DNA of 64,000 nucleotides, taken from assembly GCF_014646055.1 (NCBI RefSeq), contig NZ_BMMS01000016.1, forward strand, positions 155,464-219,463, read 5' to 3'. Origin of the DNA: Wenjunlia tyrosinilytica (lineage in GTDB: Bacteria > Actinomycetota > Actinomycetes > Streptomycetales > Streptomycetaceae). The notes below the pieces were generated by a model. The model worked only from the letters and a program-made list of their open reading frames with translations. It ran no database searches and had not been told where the DNA came from. Both the position numbers and the translations under genes were made by a program. Positions 33,849 to 43,249 of this stretch are shown piece after piece; the first letter of the stretch is position 1, and each line of letters begins with the position of its first letter.

Positions 33849-34780
33849 CGGTGGGCCTCCTTCTCCCGTGCGTCCGGCCCATCGGGTGCGTTCTCCCGTG
33901 CGTCCGGCCCATCGGGTACGTTCTCCCGTGCGTCCGGCCCATCAGGTGCGTTCTCCCGTGCGTCCGGCTTCTCGCGGGCGTTCTCGCGTGCCTCCGGCTT
34001 CTCCTGGCCGCCCCGCTCATCCTGTGCGTCGCGGACCGGCGCCCCGTCGGCCCGCGCACCGCGGCCCCGCAGCCCGTACAGGGCGAGGACGATGGGCGCG
34101 GCCAGCCCCGCGGCCAGGACCGGCACGCCGGCGGGCAGCACCGGGAGAAGGCCGAGGCCGATGACGACCGCGGAGCCCGCGACCAGCCGTTCACGGGTGC
34201 CGTGCAGCATCGGCGCGAGCAGGGCGAGGAACACCGCGGGACCGGCGGCGTCGAGACCGAGCCTCCTGGGGTCGCCCAGGGCCCCCGCACCGAGGGCGCC
34301 GAGCAGGGTGGTGAGGTTCCACAGCACGTACAGGGTCAGCCCGGTGACGAGGAATCCGATGCGGGCGCGGCGCCGGTCCGGCTGCGGCAGCGCCACGGCG
34401 GTGGTCTCGTCGATGACCATCTGGGCGGCGAGCGGCCGGACCCAGCGGGGCAGTCCCAGCAGTTCGGACAGGCGCAGCCCGTAGAAGGCGTTGCGGACGC
34501 CGAGGAAGAATGCCCCGGCGACGGCGGCGAGCGGGTTGCCGCCCGAGCCGAGCGCGCCGACGAGGGCGAACTGGGAGGCGCCGGTGAAGACGAGCAGGCT
34601 CATCGCGCACGCCTGGGCGGGGCCGAGTCCCGCGCCGACCGCCGTCACGCCGAACGCGAAGCCCGAGGCGCCCACGGCGATGCCGACACCGAGCGCGTCG
34701 CGGACGACGGCGCGGCTGCCGTCGTCGGCGACGTGGGAAGGAGGCAGGCGGGAAGGGTCCTGGGCCGATGGAGGGGTCAC
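33845..34780 (-). CDS. azlC: AzlC-type branched-chain amino acid exporter with repeat tail
   Basis: A 311-aa membrane protein. GTG 34780 with GAGGA upstream. The AzlC core (about 25-240) has GFAFGVTAVGAG, FTGASQFALVG, RNAFYGLRLSELL and DETTAVAL. After the core a cytoplasmic tail (about 245-311) carries decapeptide repeats PDARENAPDG encoded by five 30-bp units (33861-34010); typical AzlC proteins end before this. It lies 4 bp after the AraC regulator's stop, so regulator and exporter form an operon. Confidence 0.9.
   Translation of the reverse strand: MTPPSAQDPSRLPPSHVADDGSRAVVRDALGVGIAVGASGFAFGVTAVGAGLGPAQACAMSLLVFTGASQFALVGALGSGGNPLAAVAGAFFLGVRNAFYGLRLSELLGLPRWVRPLAAQMVIDETTAVALPQPDRRRARIGFLVTGLTLYVLWNLTTLLGALGAGALGDPRRLGLDAAGPAVFLALLAPMLHGTRERLVAGSAVVIGLGLLPVLPAGVPVLAAGLAAPIVLALYGLRGRGARADGAPVRDAQDERGGQEKPEARENAREKPDARENAPDGPDARENVPDGPDARENAPDGPDAREKEAHR
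33861..34010. repeat. 30-bp tandem repeats in the azlC 3' end
   Basis: Units starting TTCTCCCGTGCGTCCGGCCC begin at 33861, 33891 and 33921; two more, at 33951 and 33981, are degenerate. The 30-bp length keeps the frame, so unit gain or loss changes the AzlC tail by ten residues at a time without breaking the gene. Confidence 0.9.
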
Positions 34781-34784
34781 GTCC

Positions 34785-35639
34785 TCACCGTAGGCGAGGC
34801 TCTTCGGAGAGGTCTTGTACGTTCTTGCGCCCCTGCCGGTAGATCCCCGGGGGGACGCCGACGATGCGGGTGAAGTGCCGGTTCAGGTGCGGCTGGTCGT
34901 GGAAGCCGACCTCGGCGGCGGCCTGCGCGGGGGTGATGCCCGCGTCCAGCAGAGCGCGGGTCCGGCGCACCCTGGCGCCGGTCAGCCAGGCGTGCGGCGG
35001 CAGCCCGTACGCGTCGCGGAACGCCCTCAGAAGGGAGAACGGGGCCGTGCCCACCTCCGCGGCGAGCTGTTCCAGGCTGGGCGGGTCCGCCATGCGCTCC
35101 TCGAGGATCTCGCGGGCCCGGGCGGCGGCGCGGGCCCCGGCGCCCGGTGTGGGCCGGGCGGGCAGGGGTTCGGCGTGGGTGCGCAGGAGCCGGGCGACGA
35201 CGATGCGCAGCAGGCTGTCGGCGGCGAGGGCGTCGTCCCGTTCGGCGGCGCGGTGCACGGCGGTGACCAGTGCGGCGTTGCGGGGGTCGGCCACCACGGC
35301 GTCACGGAAGGAGGGGGTGCCGCGCGCGGAGGAGACCTCCTCGGCTATCCGCCCGACGACGTCCACGGCCGGGTACAGCACGTGGTAGCTCCAGCCCTCG
35401 GGGACCCCGGCGTGGCCGGTGTGCGGGCCGTCGGGGTTGACCATCGCCACCGTGCCCGGTCCCGCGCGCTCGACCGTGCCCCGGTAGTGGAACTCCTCGA
35501 CGCCCCGGGTGACGGCCGCGATCACATAGGTGTCATGGGTGTGCCGGGTGAACGCGTGCCGGACGAACCGCGCCCGCAGCAGGTCCACCCCGGGCACCCC
35601 GGGATGCTGCCAGTAGTGTGCGCTCTCCCCCGCTCCCAT
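34785..35639 (-). CDS. AraC-family regulator, likely controlling azlCD
   Basis: A 284-aa regulator. ATG 35639 gives MGAGESAHYWQHPGVPGVDLLRARF, the usual start of the cupin-type ligand domain (about 10-160), followed by two HTH motifs (about 180-280) with LEQLAAEVGTAPFSLLRAFR and AAEVGFHDQPHLNRHFTRIVG. Regulators of this type next to azlCD usually activate the exporter when an amino acid is bound; here the gene is the first of the unit. Its start lies 42 bp after the subtilase stop. Confidence 0.9.
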   Translation of the reverse strand: MGAGESAHYWQHPGVPGVDLLRARFVRHAFTRHTHDTYVIAAVTRGVEEFHYRGTVERAGPGTVAMVNPDGPHTGHAGVPEGWSYHVLYPAVDVVGRIAEEVSSARGTPSFRDAVVADPRNAALVTAVHRAAERDDALAADSLLRIVVARLLRTHAEPLPARPTPGAGARAAARAREILEERMADPPSLEQLAAEVGTAPFSLLRAFRDAYGLPPHAWLTGARVRRTRALLDAGITPAQAAAEVGFHDQPHLNRHFTRIVGVPPGIYRQGRKNVQDLSEEPRLR

Positions 35640-35680
35640 CCCCCCATTCTGCCGTCCCGGTGCTCCTGGGTCCGGAGCGC

Positions 35681-37465
35681 TCAGCCCGCCGTGCCGGTGC
35701 GCGTGCCCGTCTCCGTGCGCGTGCCCGTGCCGGTCTCCGCGCCAGTGCCCGTCTCCGCGCCCGTGACCGTGCCGGACTCTGTGCCCGTGGCCGTGCCCGA
35801 CTCCGTTCCAGTCGTGTCCGACTCCGTGCCCGTGCCGGTGCCCGTGCCCGTGTCCGTCTCCGTAGCGGCCTCCGCGCCCGACTCCGTGCCAGTGACCGTG
35901 CCCGACTCCGTAGCGGTCTCCGTGGCCGTGCCCGACTCCGTGCCCGTCTCCGGGGCGGGCAGGGCCAGCAGACCGCGACCGTAGTACGCGTCGCCCGGGC
36001 AGCCGCCGCCCCTGCCCACGGCCGAGGGGCAGTCGCGGGGGACGGCGGCGCGGGTGAGCAGGGTGTGCAGCAGGTCGGCGTTCGCACCGGGGTGGTCCGC
36101 AGCCTCCACCGCGGCGGCGGCGCTGACGTGGGCGGCGGCCATCGAGGTGCCGGAGAGCGCGGCGTAGCGGCCGCCCGGCCAGGTCGAGACGATCTGTCCC
36201 TCGGGGCCCGCGTCGGGGTCGCCGCCGGGGGCGGCCAGCCAGCCGCGTCCGGCGCCGTAGTTGGAGTAGGCGGCCAGTGCCCCGCTGCGGTCGACGGCGG
36301 TGACGCCGACGACGCCGGGGAGTTCCCCCGGCAGGCGGATGCAGTCCGCGCCGAGGTGGCGCGTGGGCGGCTTGGCGCCCGCCGCGTGGTCGTTGGGGCT
36401 GCGGCGGTCGACCCGGGATGCGTCGAGGTCCTGGCCGTCGTTGCCCGCGGAGGCGACCACCAGGGCGCCGCGCCGCTGGGCGTAGGAGACGGCGCGGGCC
36501 ACGGCGCTGGTGACGGCGGCCTGGTCGCGGTCGCCGGGGCAGTTGTACTTCCAGGGGTCGGAGAAGTAGCTGTTGTTGATCACCCGGGCGCCGTGGTCGG
36601 CGGCCCACATGAAGCCGCAGACGATGTTCTCCGCGTAGTACTGGCCCGCCGTGTCCAGCAGCCGCACCGCCGCGATCCGCGCGCCCGTGGCGATGCCCGT
36701 GATGCCGTGGCCGTCGCGGGTGGCGGCGATGGTGCCGGCGATGTGGGTGCCGTGGCCGTTGTCGGGCAGGAACGACAGCGGCCGCCACGCTCCGGGAGAG
36801 GGGTCGGCGTGGCCGGAAGCGCACGAGGCCGAGCGGGCCGGGTCGACGGCCGCCCGCAGGTCGGGATGGGTGTCGTCGACACCCGAGTCGAGGACGGCGA
36901 CGACGGTGCGGCGCAGGGCCTCGGGTCCGGCTGCGTCAACGGACCGGTCACCGCCGATCATGGAAAGGTTCCAGGAGGGCTGCTCGCGCGGGTCGGGGAC
37001 GATCGGCGGTACGTCGACGGGCGGGCCGCCGCGTGCCCGGGGCGCGGAGGCGCGCGGGGCGGGCGCCGGGGCGCCGTCCTTCCCCGCTCCGGCCATGGGC
37101 AGCGGCACCGGGCCGCCGGGGGGAGACACCGGGGGCACCGGGAACGGGGCGGTGCGGGTGGCTCCGGCGGCGCCGATGCCGGGGGTCCGGCGCACTCGCG
37201 CGGCGAAGCGCCGGTCGGTGGAGTAGGCGACGACGACGCCGATGCGCGGGTGGACGGGGCCGGTGACACCGCCTGCCGCGCGCACGGCCGCCGCCGCGGT
37301 CGCCGCGCCCACGGCGTCCGGCCGTGCGGCCACCACGACATAGCTGAGATACGTGCGGCGGGGGGCGGAGTCCGTGACACCGCCGCCCAGGGCGGACAGG
37401 AGGAGTGCGCACAGCGCCAGATTGCGCACCGCGGGCGCTCGGGGGCCCGTCCGCGTCCGGTCCAC
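35681..37465 (-). CDS. Secreted subtilisin-like serine protease with Thr/Gly/Glu repeat tail
   Basis: A 594-aa protein, GTG 37465 with GGAGG just upstream. N-terminal signal sequence (about 14-30), then a Pro/Ala-rich prodomain-like region (about 40-160), and an S8 catalytic domain (about 180-480) with Asp in VLDSGVDDTH (about 191), His in NGHGTHIAG (about 239) and Ser in SGTSMAAAHVS (about 440). The last ~90 residues repeat SGTxTGTE units (Thr, Gly, Glu, Ser), probably extended and surface-exposed; no LPXTG or transmembrane anchor is seen. The tail is encoded by short 6- and 12-bp repeats (35690-35950). Probable role: extracellular protein processing. Confidence 0.88.
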   Translation of the reverse strand: MDRTRTGPRAPAVRNLALCALLLSALGGGVTDSAPRRTYLSYVVVAARPDAVGAATAAAAVRAAGGVTGPVHPRIGVVVAYSTDRRFAARVRRTPGIGAAGATRTAPFPVPPVSPPGGPVPLPMAGAGKDGAPAPAPRASAPRARGGPPVDVPPIVPDPREQPSWNLSMIGGDRSVDAAGPEALRRTVVAVLDSGVDDTHPDLRAAVDPARSASCASGHADPSPGAWRPLSFLPDNGHGTHIAGTIAATRDGHGITGIATGARIAAVRLLDTAGQYYAENIVCGFMWAADHGARVINNSYFSDPWKYNCPGDRDQAAVTSAVARAVSYAQRRGALVVASAGNDGQDLDASRVDRRSPNDHAAGAKPPTRHLGADCIRLPGELPGVVGVTAVDRSGALAAYSNYGAGRGWLAAPGGDPDAGPEGQIVSTWPGGRYAALSGTSMAAAHVSAAAAVEAADHPGANADLLHTLLTRAAVPRDCPSAVGRGGGCPGDAYYGRGLLALPAPETGTESGTATETATESGTVTGTESGAEAATETDTGTGTGTGTESDTTGTESGTATGTESGTVTGAETGTGAETGTGTRTETGTRTGTAG

Positions 37466-37617
37466 CGCACCTCCCGCGGTCGTTGTGTGCGATCATCCGA
37501 TCACTCTCCGCAGTCACCTTATGCGTAAGTGCAATGAAATGCCCGGATGTATTGGTCCGCCCGGGCCCGAACCGGAGGCCGCACCCGTTTGTCAGTGGTG
37601 CCAGGCAGGATGGAGAC

Positions 37618-40600
37618 ATGGCGCACCAGCCCTCGTCCGAGCCGACCGCGTCCGAAGCCCTGGCCGCGTTCTCCCCCGCCACGCGTGAGTGGTTCGCGGG
37701 GGCCTTCCACGCGCCCACGGCCGCGCAGGCGGGGGCCTGGAAGGCCATCGGCGAGGACTGCGACGTGCTGGTGGTCGCTCCCACGGGCTCCGGGAAGACG
37801 CTCGCCGCGTTCCTGGCCGCGCTCGACCAGCTGACGTCGACGCCTCCGCCCGCCGAGGCCCGCAAGCGGTGCCGGGTGCTCTACGTCTCCCCGCTCAAGG
37901 CCCTCGCCGTCGATGTCGAGCGGAATCTGCGCAGCCCGCTCACCGGCATCAAGCACGCCGCCGTCCGCGTCGGCCGGCCCGAGCCGGAGGTGCGGGTCGG
38001 CATCAGGTCCGGCGACACCCCGGCCGCCGAGCGGCGCGCGCTGGCCACCAAGCCGCCGGACATCCTCATCACCACCCCCGAGTCCCTCTTCCTCATGCTC
38101 ACCTCGTCGGCGCGCGAGGCGCTCAGCGGTGTCGAGACCGTGATCCTCGACGAGGTGCACGCGGTGGCGGGCACCAAGCGGGGGGCGCACCTGGCGCTGA
38201 CCCTCGAGCGGCTCGACCAGCTGCTGGACCGGCCCGCGCGCCGGATCGGGCTGTCCGCGACCGTCCGGCCGGTGGACGAGGTGGCCCGCTTCCTGTCGCC
38301 GCAGCGCAAGGTGAGCGTGGTCCAGCCGCCGTCGGGCAAGGAGTTCGACCTCTCGGTGGTCGTGCCGGTCCAGGACATGGGAGAGCTCGGCGGCTCACCC
38401 GCCTCGGAGCACAGCGGCGCCGCGGCCGGGCCGGAGCAGCAGGCCTCGATCTGGCCTCATGTGGAGGAGCGCATCGCCGATCTGGTGCAGGCGCACCGCT
38501 CGACCATCGTCTTCGCCAACAGCCGCCGCCTCGCCGAGCGGCTGTGCAACAGGCTCAATGAGATCTCCTACGAGCGCGCCACCGGGGAGCCGCTGCCGGA
38601 GGCGCACTCACCGGCTCAGATCATGGCCGAGGCGGGCGCCGCCAAGGGGGCGCCGCCGCTGCTCGCCCGCGCCCACCACGGATCGGTGTCGAAGGAGCAG
38701 CGCGCGCTGGTCGAGGAGGACCTCAAGGCGGGTCGGCTGCCCGCCGTGGTGGCCACCTCCAGCCTGGAGCTGGGCATCGACATGGGCGCGGTGGACCTGG
38801 TGGTGCAGGTGGAGTCGCCGCCGTCGGTGGCCTCCGGGCTGCAGCGGGTCGGGCGCGCGGGCCACCAGGTGGGGGCCGTTTCCACGGGCGTGGTCTTCCC
38901 CAAGTACCGGGGCGATCTCGTCCAGGCCGCCGTGGTCACCGAGCGGATGCGCTCCGGCGGTATCGAGGCCCTCCGGGTGCCCAGCAATCCGCTGGACGTG
39001 CTCGCCCAGCAGATCGTGGCGATGACCGCGATGGATTCCTGGGACGTGGAGGAGATGCTGGCGCTGGTGCGCCGGGCGGCTCCCTTCGCCTCGCTGCCGC
39101 AGTCGGCGTTCGAGGCGGTCCTGGACATGCTCGCCGGGCGGTATCCGTCGGACGCCTTCGCGGAGCTGCGGCCCCGAGTGGTGTGGGACCGCGTGGCGGG
39201 CACGGTGAACGGGCGCCCGGGGGCGCAGCGGCTCGCCGTCACCTCGGGCGGCACGATTCCCGACCGCGGCCTGTTCGGCGTGTTCCTGGCCGGCGCCGAC
39301 CCGAAGAAGGGCGGCGGCCGGGTCGGCGAGCTCGACGAGGAGATGGTCTACGAGTCGCGGGTCGGCGATGTGTTCACCCTCGGCACGACCTCGTGGCGGA
39401 TCGAGGACATCACCCGGGACCGCGTGCTGGTCAGCCCGGCGCCCGGCGTCCCCGGAAGGCTGCCGTTCTGGAAGGGCGACCAGCTCGGCCGCCCGCTGGA
39501 GCTCGGCCGCGCGGTGGGCGCCTTCCTGCGCGAGATCGGGCGGATTGCGCCCGAGTCCGCCCGTGAGCGGCTGTCGCGGGCGGGTCTCGACGAGTGGGCG
39601 GCGGACAACGTCCTGGCGTATCTCGACGAGCAGCACCGGGCCTGCGGGCATGTGCCGGACGACCGTACGATCGTGGTCGAGCGCTTCCGGGACGAGCTGG
39701 GCGACTGGCGGGTGGTGATCCACTCCCCGTTCGGCGCCCAGGTGCACGCGCCGTGGGCGCTGGCCCTCGGTGCCCGCCTCAGCGAGCGCTACGGCATGGA
39801 CGCCCAGGTCATGCACGCCGACGACGGGATCGTGCTGCGCCTTCCGGACGCGGATCTGATGGGGCTGGACTTCCTGGACTCGCCGCCGCCCGTGCCCGGG
39901 CAGGCGGTGGCGCACGAGGAGATCGATCCGGACACTCCCCCGGTCGGCGCGGACGCGGTGGCGTTCGAGGCCGGCGAGGTCGAGCAGCTGGTGACCGACC
40001 AGGTCGGCGGCTCGGCCCTGTTCGCGGCGCGGTTCCGCGAGTGCGCGGCCAGGGCGCTGCTGCTGCCGCGCCGGAATCCCGGCAGGCGAACCCCGCTGTG
40101 GCAGCAGCGGCAGCGGGCGTCGCAACTGCTCCAGGTGGCCTCGGAGTTCGGCTCCTTCCCCATCGTGCTGGAGGCCGTGCGCGAGTGCCTTCAGGACGTC
40201 TTCGACGTGCCGGGGCTGGCCGAGCTGATGGGCGACATCGAATCGCGCAAGGTCCGGCTGGTCGAGGTGACGACGCCCGAGCCGTCGCCGTTCGCCAGGT
40301 CACTCCTGTTCGGATATGTCGCGCAGTTCCTCTACGAGGGCGACTCCCCCCTGGCCGAGCGGCGGGCGCAGGCGCTCTCGCTCGACTCCAGGCTGCTGGC
40401 CGAGCTGCTGGGCCAGGCGGAGCTGCGTGAGCTGCTGGACGCCGATGTGCTCACCGAGCTGGAACGCGAGCTCCAGCGGCTCACCGACGAGCGCAAGGCC
40501 AAGGACGTCGAAGGTGTTGCCGACCTGCTGCGCATGCTCGGCCCGCTCACCCCGCTGGAGATGGCGGAGCGCGGTGGAGAGCCCGCGTGGGCCGAGGAGC

Positions 40601-42336
40601 TGAGCCGGGCCCGCCGCGCCATCCGGGTGCGGATCGCGGGCGAGGAGCGGTGGGCCGCGATCGAGGACGCCGGGCGGCTGCGGGACGCGCTGGGCACCGC
40701 CCTGCCCGTGGGCGTTCCCGAGGCGTTCACCGAGCCGGTCAAGGACCCGCTGGGCGATCTGCTGGCACGCCACGCCCGCACCCATGGCCCGTTCGCGGCG
40801 CCCGAGGCCGCGGCCCGCTTCGGCCTCGGCACGGCCGTGGTCACCGGGGCGCTCCAGCGCCTGGCGGCGGGCGGGCGGGTGGTGCAGGGCGAGTTCCGGC
40901 CCGGCGGGGTCGGCCATGAGTGGTGCGACTCAGAAGTGCTGCGCCGACTGCGGCGGCGTTCGCTGGCCGCGCTGCGGCAGGAGGTGGAGCCCGTGCCGCC
41001 CACGGCGCTGGCCTCCTTCCTGCCGCAGTGGCAGCACATGGGCACCCACAGCCTGCGCGGGATCGACGGATTGATGCGGGCGGTCGAGCAGCTCCAGGGG
41101 GCGGCCGTGCCCGCCTCGGCGCTGGAGAAGCTGGTGCTGCCCTCCCGGGTGTCCGGCTACCGCCCCTCGATGCTCGACGAGCTCACCGCGGCGGGCGAGG
41201 TGGTCTGGGCGGGAGCGGGCGCGCTGCCGGGCAAGGACGGCTGGGTGTCGCTGTATCCGGCCGACACCGCGCCCCTTCTACTGCCCGAGGCGCAGCCGCT
41301 GGAGCTCTCCGCTGTCCACCGGGCCCTGCTGGAGGCCCTGTCCGGTGGATACGGCCTCTTCTTCCGGCAGCTGGCGGACCGGGCCGCGGCGAGCGGCGAG
41401 AGCGTGGACGACCCGACGCTGGCGGCCGCCCTGTGGGAGCTCGTCTGGGCGGGACACCTGACGAACGACACCCTGGCCCCGCTGCGTTCGCTGCTCGGCT
41501 CCGGCCGCACGGCGGGCTCCACGGCCCACCGGGCGCCGCGCTCGGTGCCTCGCGGGCGGTACGGCGGGCTCACCCGCGGCGGCCTGCCGCGGGTGACGGC
41601 CTCACGGACCGGGCCGCCCACCACGGCGGGGCGCTGGTCGCTGCTGGCCGGGCCCGTGCTGCCCGGTGGCGGGCAGGAGGGGCGGATCACCGACCCCACC
41701 CATCGGGCGCATGCCCTCGCCCAGTCCCTGCTCGACCGGCACGGCGTGGTCACCAGGGGCGCGGTCGCGGCCGAGGGCGTCCAGGGCGGCTTCTCCGCCG
41801 CCTACCGGGTGCTGTCGGCCTTCGAGGACACCGGACGGGCCAGGCGCGGCTATGTCGTGGAGGGGCTGGGAGCGGCCCAGTTCGCGACGGACGGGGCGGT
41901 GGACCGGCTGAGGGCGGTCAGCACCGCACGCGAGCGGGCACCCGAGGCATCGGCGGGGAAGAACCGGCAGGGCGCCCTGGTCATCGCCGCGGCCGACCCG
42001 GCCAACGCCTATGGCGCTGCCCTGCCCTGGCCGGAGCCGCCGAACGGCGCGGGGCACAAGCCGGGCCGCAAGGCGGGCGCGCTGGTCGTCCTCGTCGACG
42101 GCGAGCTGATCCTCTACGTCGAGCGGGGCGGCAAATCGCTCATAGCCTGGGAGACCACGCCCGAGCGGCTTCAGGCGGCGGTCGACGCCCTCGCCCTGGC
42201 CGTCCGCGAGGGCGCCCTGGGGAAGATCACCGTGGAGCGGGCCAACGGGGAGTCGGCGCTCACCTCGCCGCTCGGCCATGCCCTGGAGGCCGCGGGGTTC
42301 CACCCGACCCCTCGCGGCCTGCGGCTGAGGGTGTGA
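37618..42336 (+). CDS. lhr: Lhr-type ATP-dependent DNA helicase
   Basis: A 1572-aa superfamily 2 helicase, typical of full-length bacterial Lhr (about 1500 aa). ATG 37618 with GGAG upstream. Motif I APTGSGKT (about 54-61), motif II ILDEVH (about 176-181), motif III SATVRP, motif VI QRVGRAGHQVG, winged-helix and Lhr-core in the first ~870 residues, then a long C-terminal Lhr-CTD (about 880-1572), including ESALTSPLGHALEAAGF near the end. Lhr translocates 3'-5' on single-stranded DNA and unwinds RNA:DNA hybrids; it is linked to DNA repair. It is followed 15 bp later by the Nei-like gene, which fits a repair role. Confidence 0.93.
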   Translation: MAHQPSSEPTASEALAAFSPATREWFAGAFHAPTAAQAGAWKAIGEDCDVLVVAPTGSGKTLAAFLAALDQLTSTPPPAEARKRCRVLYVSPLKALAVDVERNLRSPLTGIKHAAVRVGRPEPEVRVGIRSGDTPAAERRALATKPPDILITTPESLFLMLTSSAREALSGVETVILDEVHAVAGTKRGAHLALTLERLDQLLDRPARRIGLSATVRPVDEVARFLSPQRKVSVVQPPSGKEFDLSVVVPVQDMGELGGSPASEHSGAAAGPEQQASIWPHVEERIADLVQAHRSTIVFANSRRLAERLCNRLNEISYERATGEPLPEAHSPAQIMAEAGAAKGAPPLLARAHHGSVSKEQRALVEEDLKAGRLPAVVATSSLELGIDMGAVDLVVQVESPPSVASGLQRVGRAGHQVGAVSTGVVFPKYRGDLVQAAVVTERMRSGGIEALRVPSNPLDVLAQQIVAMTAMDSWDVEEMLALVRRAAPFASLPQSAFEAVLDMLAGRYPSDAFAELRPRVVWDRVAGTVNGRPGAQRLAVTSGGTIPDRGLFGVFLAGADPKKGGGRVGELDEEMVYESRVGDVFTLGTTSWRIEDITRDRVLVSPAPGVPGRLPFWKGDQLGRPLELGRAVGAFLREIGRIAPESARERLSRAGLDEWAADNVLAYLDEQHRACGHVPDDRTIVVERFRDELGDWRVVIHSPFGAQVHAPWALALGARLSERYGMDAQVMHADDGIVLRLPDADLMGLDFLDSPPPVPGQAVAHEEIDPDTPPVGADAVAFEAGEVEQLVTDQVGGSALFAARFRECAARALLLPRRNPGRRTPLWQQRQRASQLLQVASEFGSFPIVLEAVRECLQDVFDVPGLAELMGDIESRKVRLVEVTTPEPSPFARSLLFGYVAQFLYEGDSPLAERRAQALSLDSRLLAELLGQAELRELLDADVLTELERELQRLTDERKAKDVEGVADLLRMLGPLTPLEMAERGGEPAWAEELSRARRAIRVRIAGEERWAAIEDAGRLRDALGTALPVGVPEAFTEPVKDPLGDLLARHARTHGPFAAPEAAARFGLGTAVVTGALQRLAAGGRVVQGEFRPGGVGHEWCDSEVLRRLRRRSLAALRQEVEPVPPTALASFLPQWQHMGTHSLRGIDGLMRAVEQLQGAAVPASALEKLVLPSRVSGYRPSMLDELTAAGEVVWAGAGALPGKDGWVSLYPADTAPLLLPEAQPLELSAVHRALLEALSGGYGLFFRQLADRAAASGESVDDPTLAAALWELVWAGHLTNDTLAPLRSLLGSGRTAGSTAHRAPRSVPRGRYGGLTRGGLPRVTASRTGPPTTAGRWSLLAGPVLPGGGQEGRITDPTHRAHALAQSLLDRHGVVTRGAVAAEGVQGGFSAAYRVLSAFEDTGRARRGYVVEGLGAAQFATDGAVDRLRAVSTARERAPEASAGKNRQGALVIAAADPANAYGAALPWPEPPNGAGHKPGRKAGALVVLVDGELILYVERGGKSLIAWETTPERLQAAVDALALAVREGALGKITVERANGESALTSPLGHALEAAGFHPTPRGLRLRV

Positions 42337-42351
42337 GGGGACGGGACAGGC

Positions 42352-43185
42352 ATGCCCGAGGGCGACACGATCTGGCTGACCGCACGGCGTCTGCACGAGG
42401 CCTTGGCGGGTCGGGCGCTGACCACGGCCGACCTTCGTGTGCCCAAGCTGGCCACCGTGGAGCTCGCCGGTCGGCGCGTCGAGGAAGTGGTCTCGCGCGG
42501 GAAGCATCTGCTGGCCCGGGTCGAGGGCGGCCTGACGCTGCACTCCCATCTGCGGATGGACGGCTCGTGGCATGTCTACTCCGGCGGGCAGCGGTGGCAG
42601 GGCGGCCCCCAGTGGCAGATCCGCGCCGTCCTCGGGAACGACGAGCGGACCGCCGTGGGCTACCGGCTCCCGGTGCTGGACTTGCTGCGCACCGACGAGG
42701 AGGAGGACACCGTCGGCCATCTGGGCCCCGATCTTCTCGGCCCCGACTGGGATCCGGCCGAGGCGCTGCGCCGACTCCTGTGCGACCCGGGCCGCACGAT
42801 GGGCGAGGCCCTTCTCGACCAGCGGAATCTCGCCGGGGTCGGCAATGTGTACAAGTCCGAGCTGTGCTTCCTTCGCGGAGTCACCCCGTGGACATCCGTC
42901 GGCGAGGTCCCGGGGCTGGAGCGCGTGATCGTGCTCGCCCAGCGGCTGCTGGAGGCGAACCGGTCCCGTGTCGGCCATGTGACCACCGGCGACACCCGGC
43001 CGGGCCGCCGCAACTGGGTCTACGGCCGCGCGGGACGCCCCTGCCGCCGCTGCGGCACCCGGATCCTCGGCGCCGACCAGGGTGAGCACGCCGATGCCCG
43101 GATCACCTTCTGGTGCCCCCGCTGCCAGAGCGGCCCGGCGCCCGAGCCGACCCGCCTGACACCCACCCCGAACAACCGCTACTGA
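42352..43185 (+). CDS. Fpg/Nei-family DNA glycosylase (Nei-like)
   Basis: A 277-aa glycosylase that starts MPEGDTIWL. The N-terminal Pro2-Glu3 pair is catalytic in the Fpg/Nei family, and the helix-2-turn-helix LLDQRNLAGVGNVYKSELCF is intact. The C-terminal zinc finger is CRRCGT...FWCPRC. MPEGDTI and the sequence after the PE favour the Nei2 subgroup of actinomycetes rather than Fpg. It removes oxidised bases. The gene is 15 bp after lhr, so the two are probably co-transcribed. The ribosome site (ACAGG) is weak. Confidence 0.92.
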   Translation: MPEGDTIWLTARRLHEALAGRALTTADLRVPKLATVELAGRRVEEVVSRGKHLLARVEGGLTLHSHLRMDGSWHVYSGGQRWQGGPQWQIRAVLGNDERTAVGYRLPVLDLLRTDEEEDTVGHLGPDLLGPDWDPAEALRRLLCDPGRTMGEALLDQRNLAGVGNVYKSELCFLRGVTPWTSVGEVPGLERVIVLAQRLLEANRSRVGHVTTGDTRPGRRNWVYGRAGRPCRRCGTRILGADQGEHADARITFWCPRCQSGPAPEPTRLTPTPNNRY

Positions 43186-43213
43186 CGGCTCCGCCCCGCC
43201 CACGGAAGCGTTA

Positions 43214-43242
43214 TTGACGGTCCGTCAGCTCAGGCCTACCCT
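43214..43242 (+). promoter_or_regulatory. Leaderless promoter with TGACGGTCCGTCA operator
   Basis: TTGACG (43214-43219), a 17-bp spacer and TACCCT (43237-43242) form a good -35/-10 pair; transcription would start at about 43250, the A of the ATG of the SDR gene. Overlapping the -35 box is a perfect 13-bp palindrome TGACGGTCCGTCA (43215-43227), typical of TetR-family operators. Repressor binding there would block the promoter. No regulator gene is adjacent. Confidence 0.65.
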
Positions 43243-43249
43243 CACGGCC

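Noticed and set aside
34785..36824. A 679-aa frame fusing the AraC regulator with upstream sequence
   Set aside because: The upstream part is an Arg/Pro/His-rich shadow of the subtilase gene.
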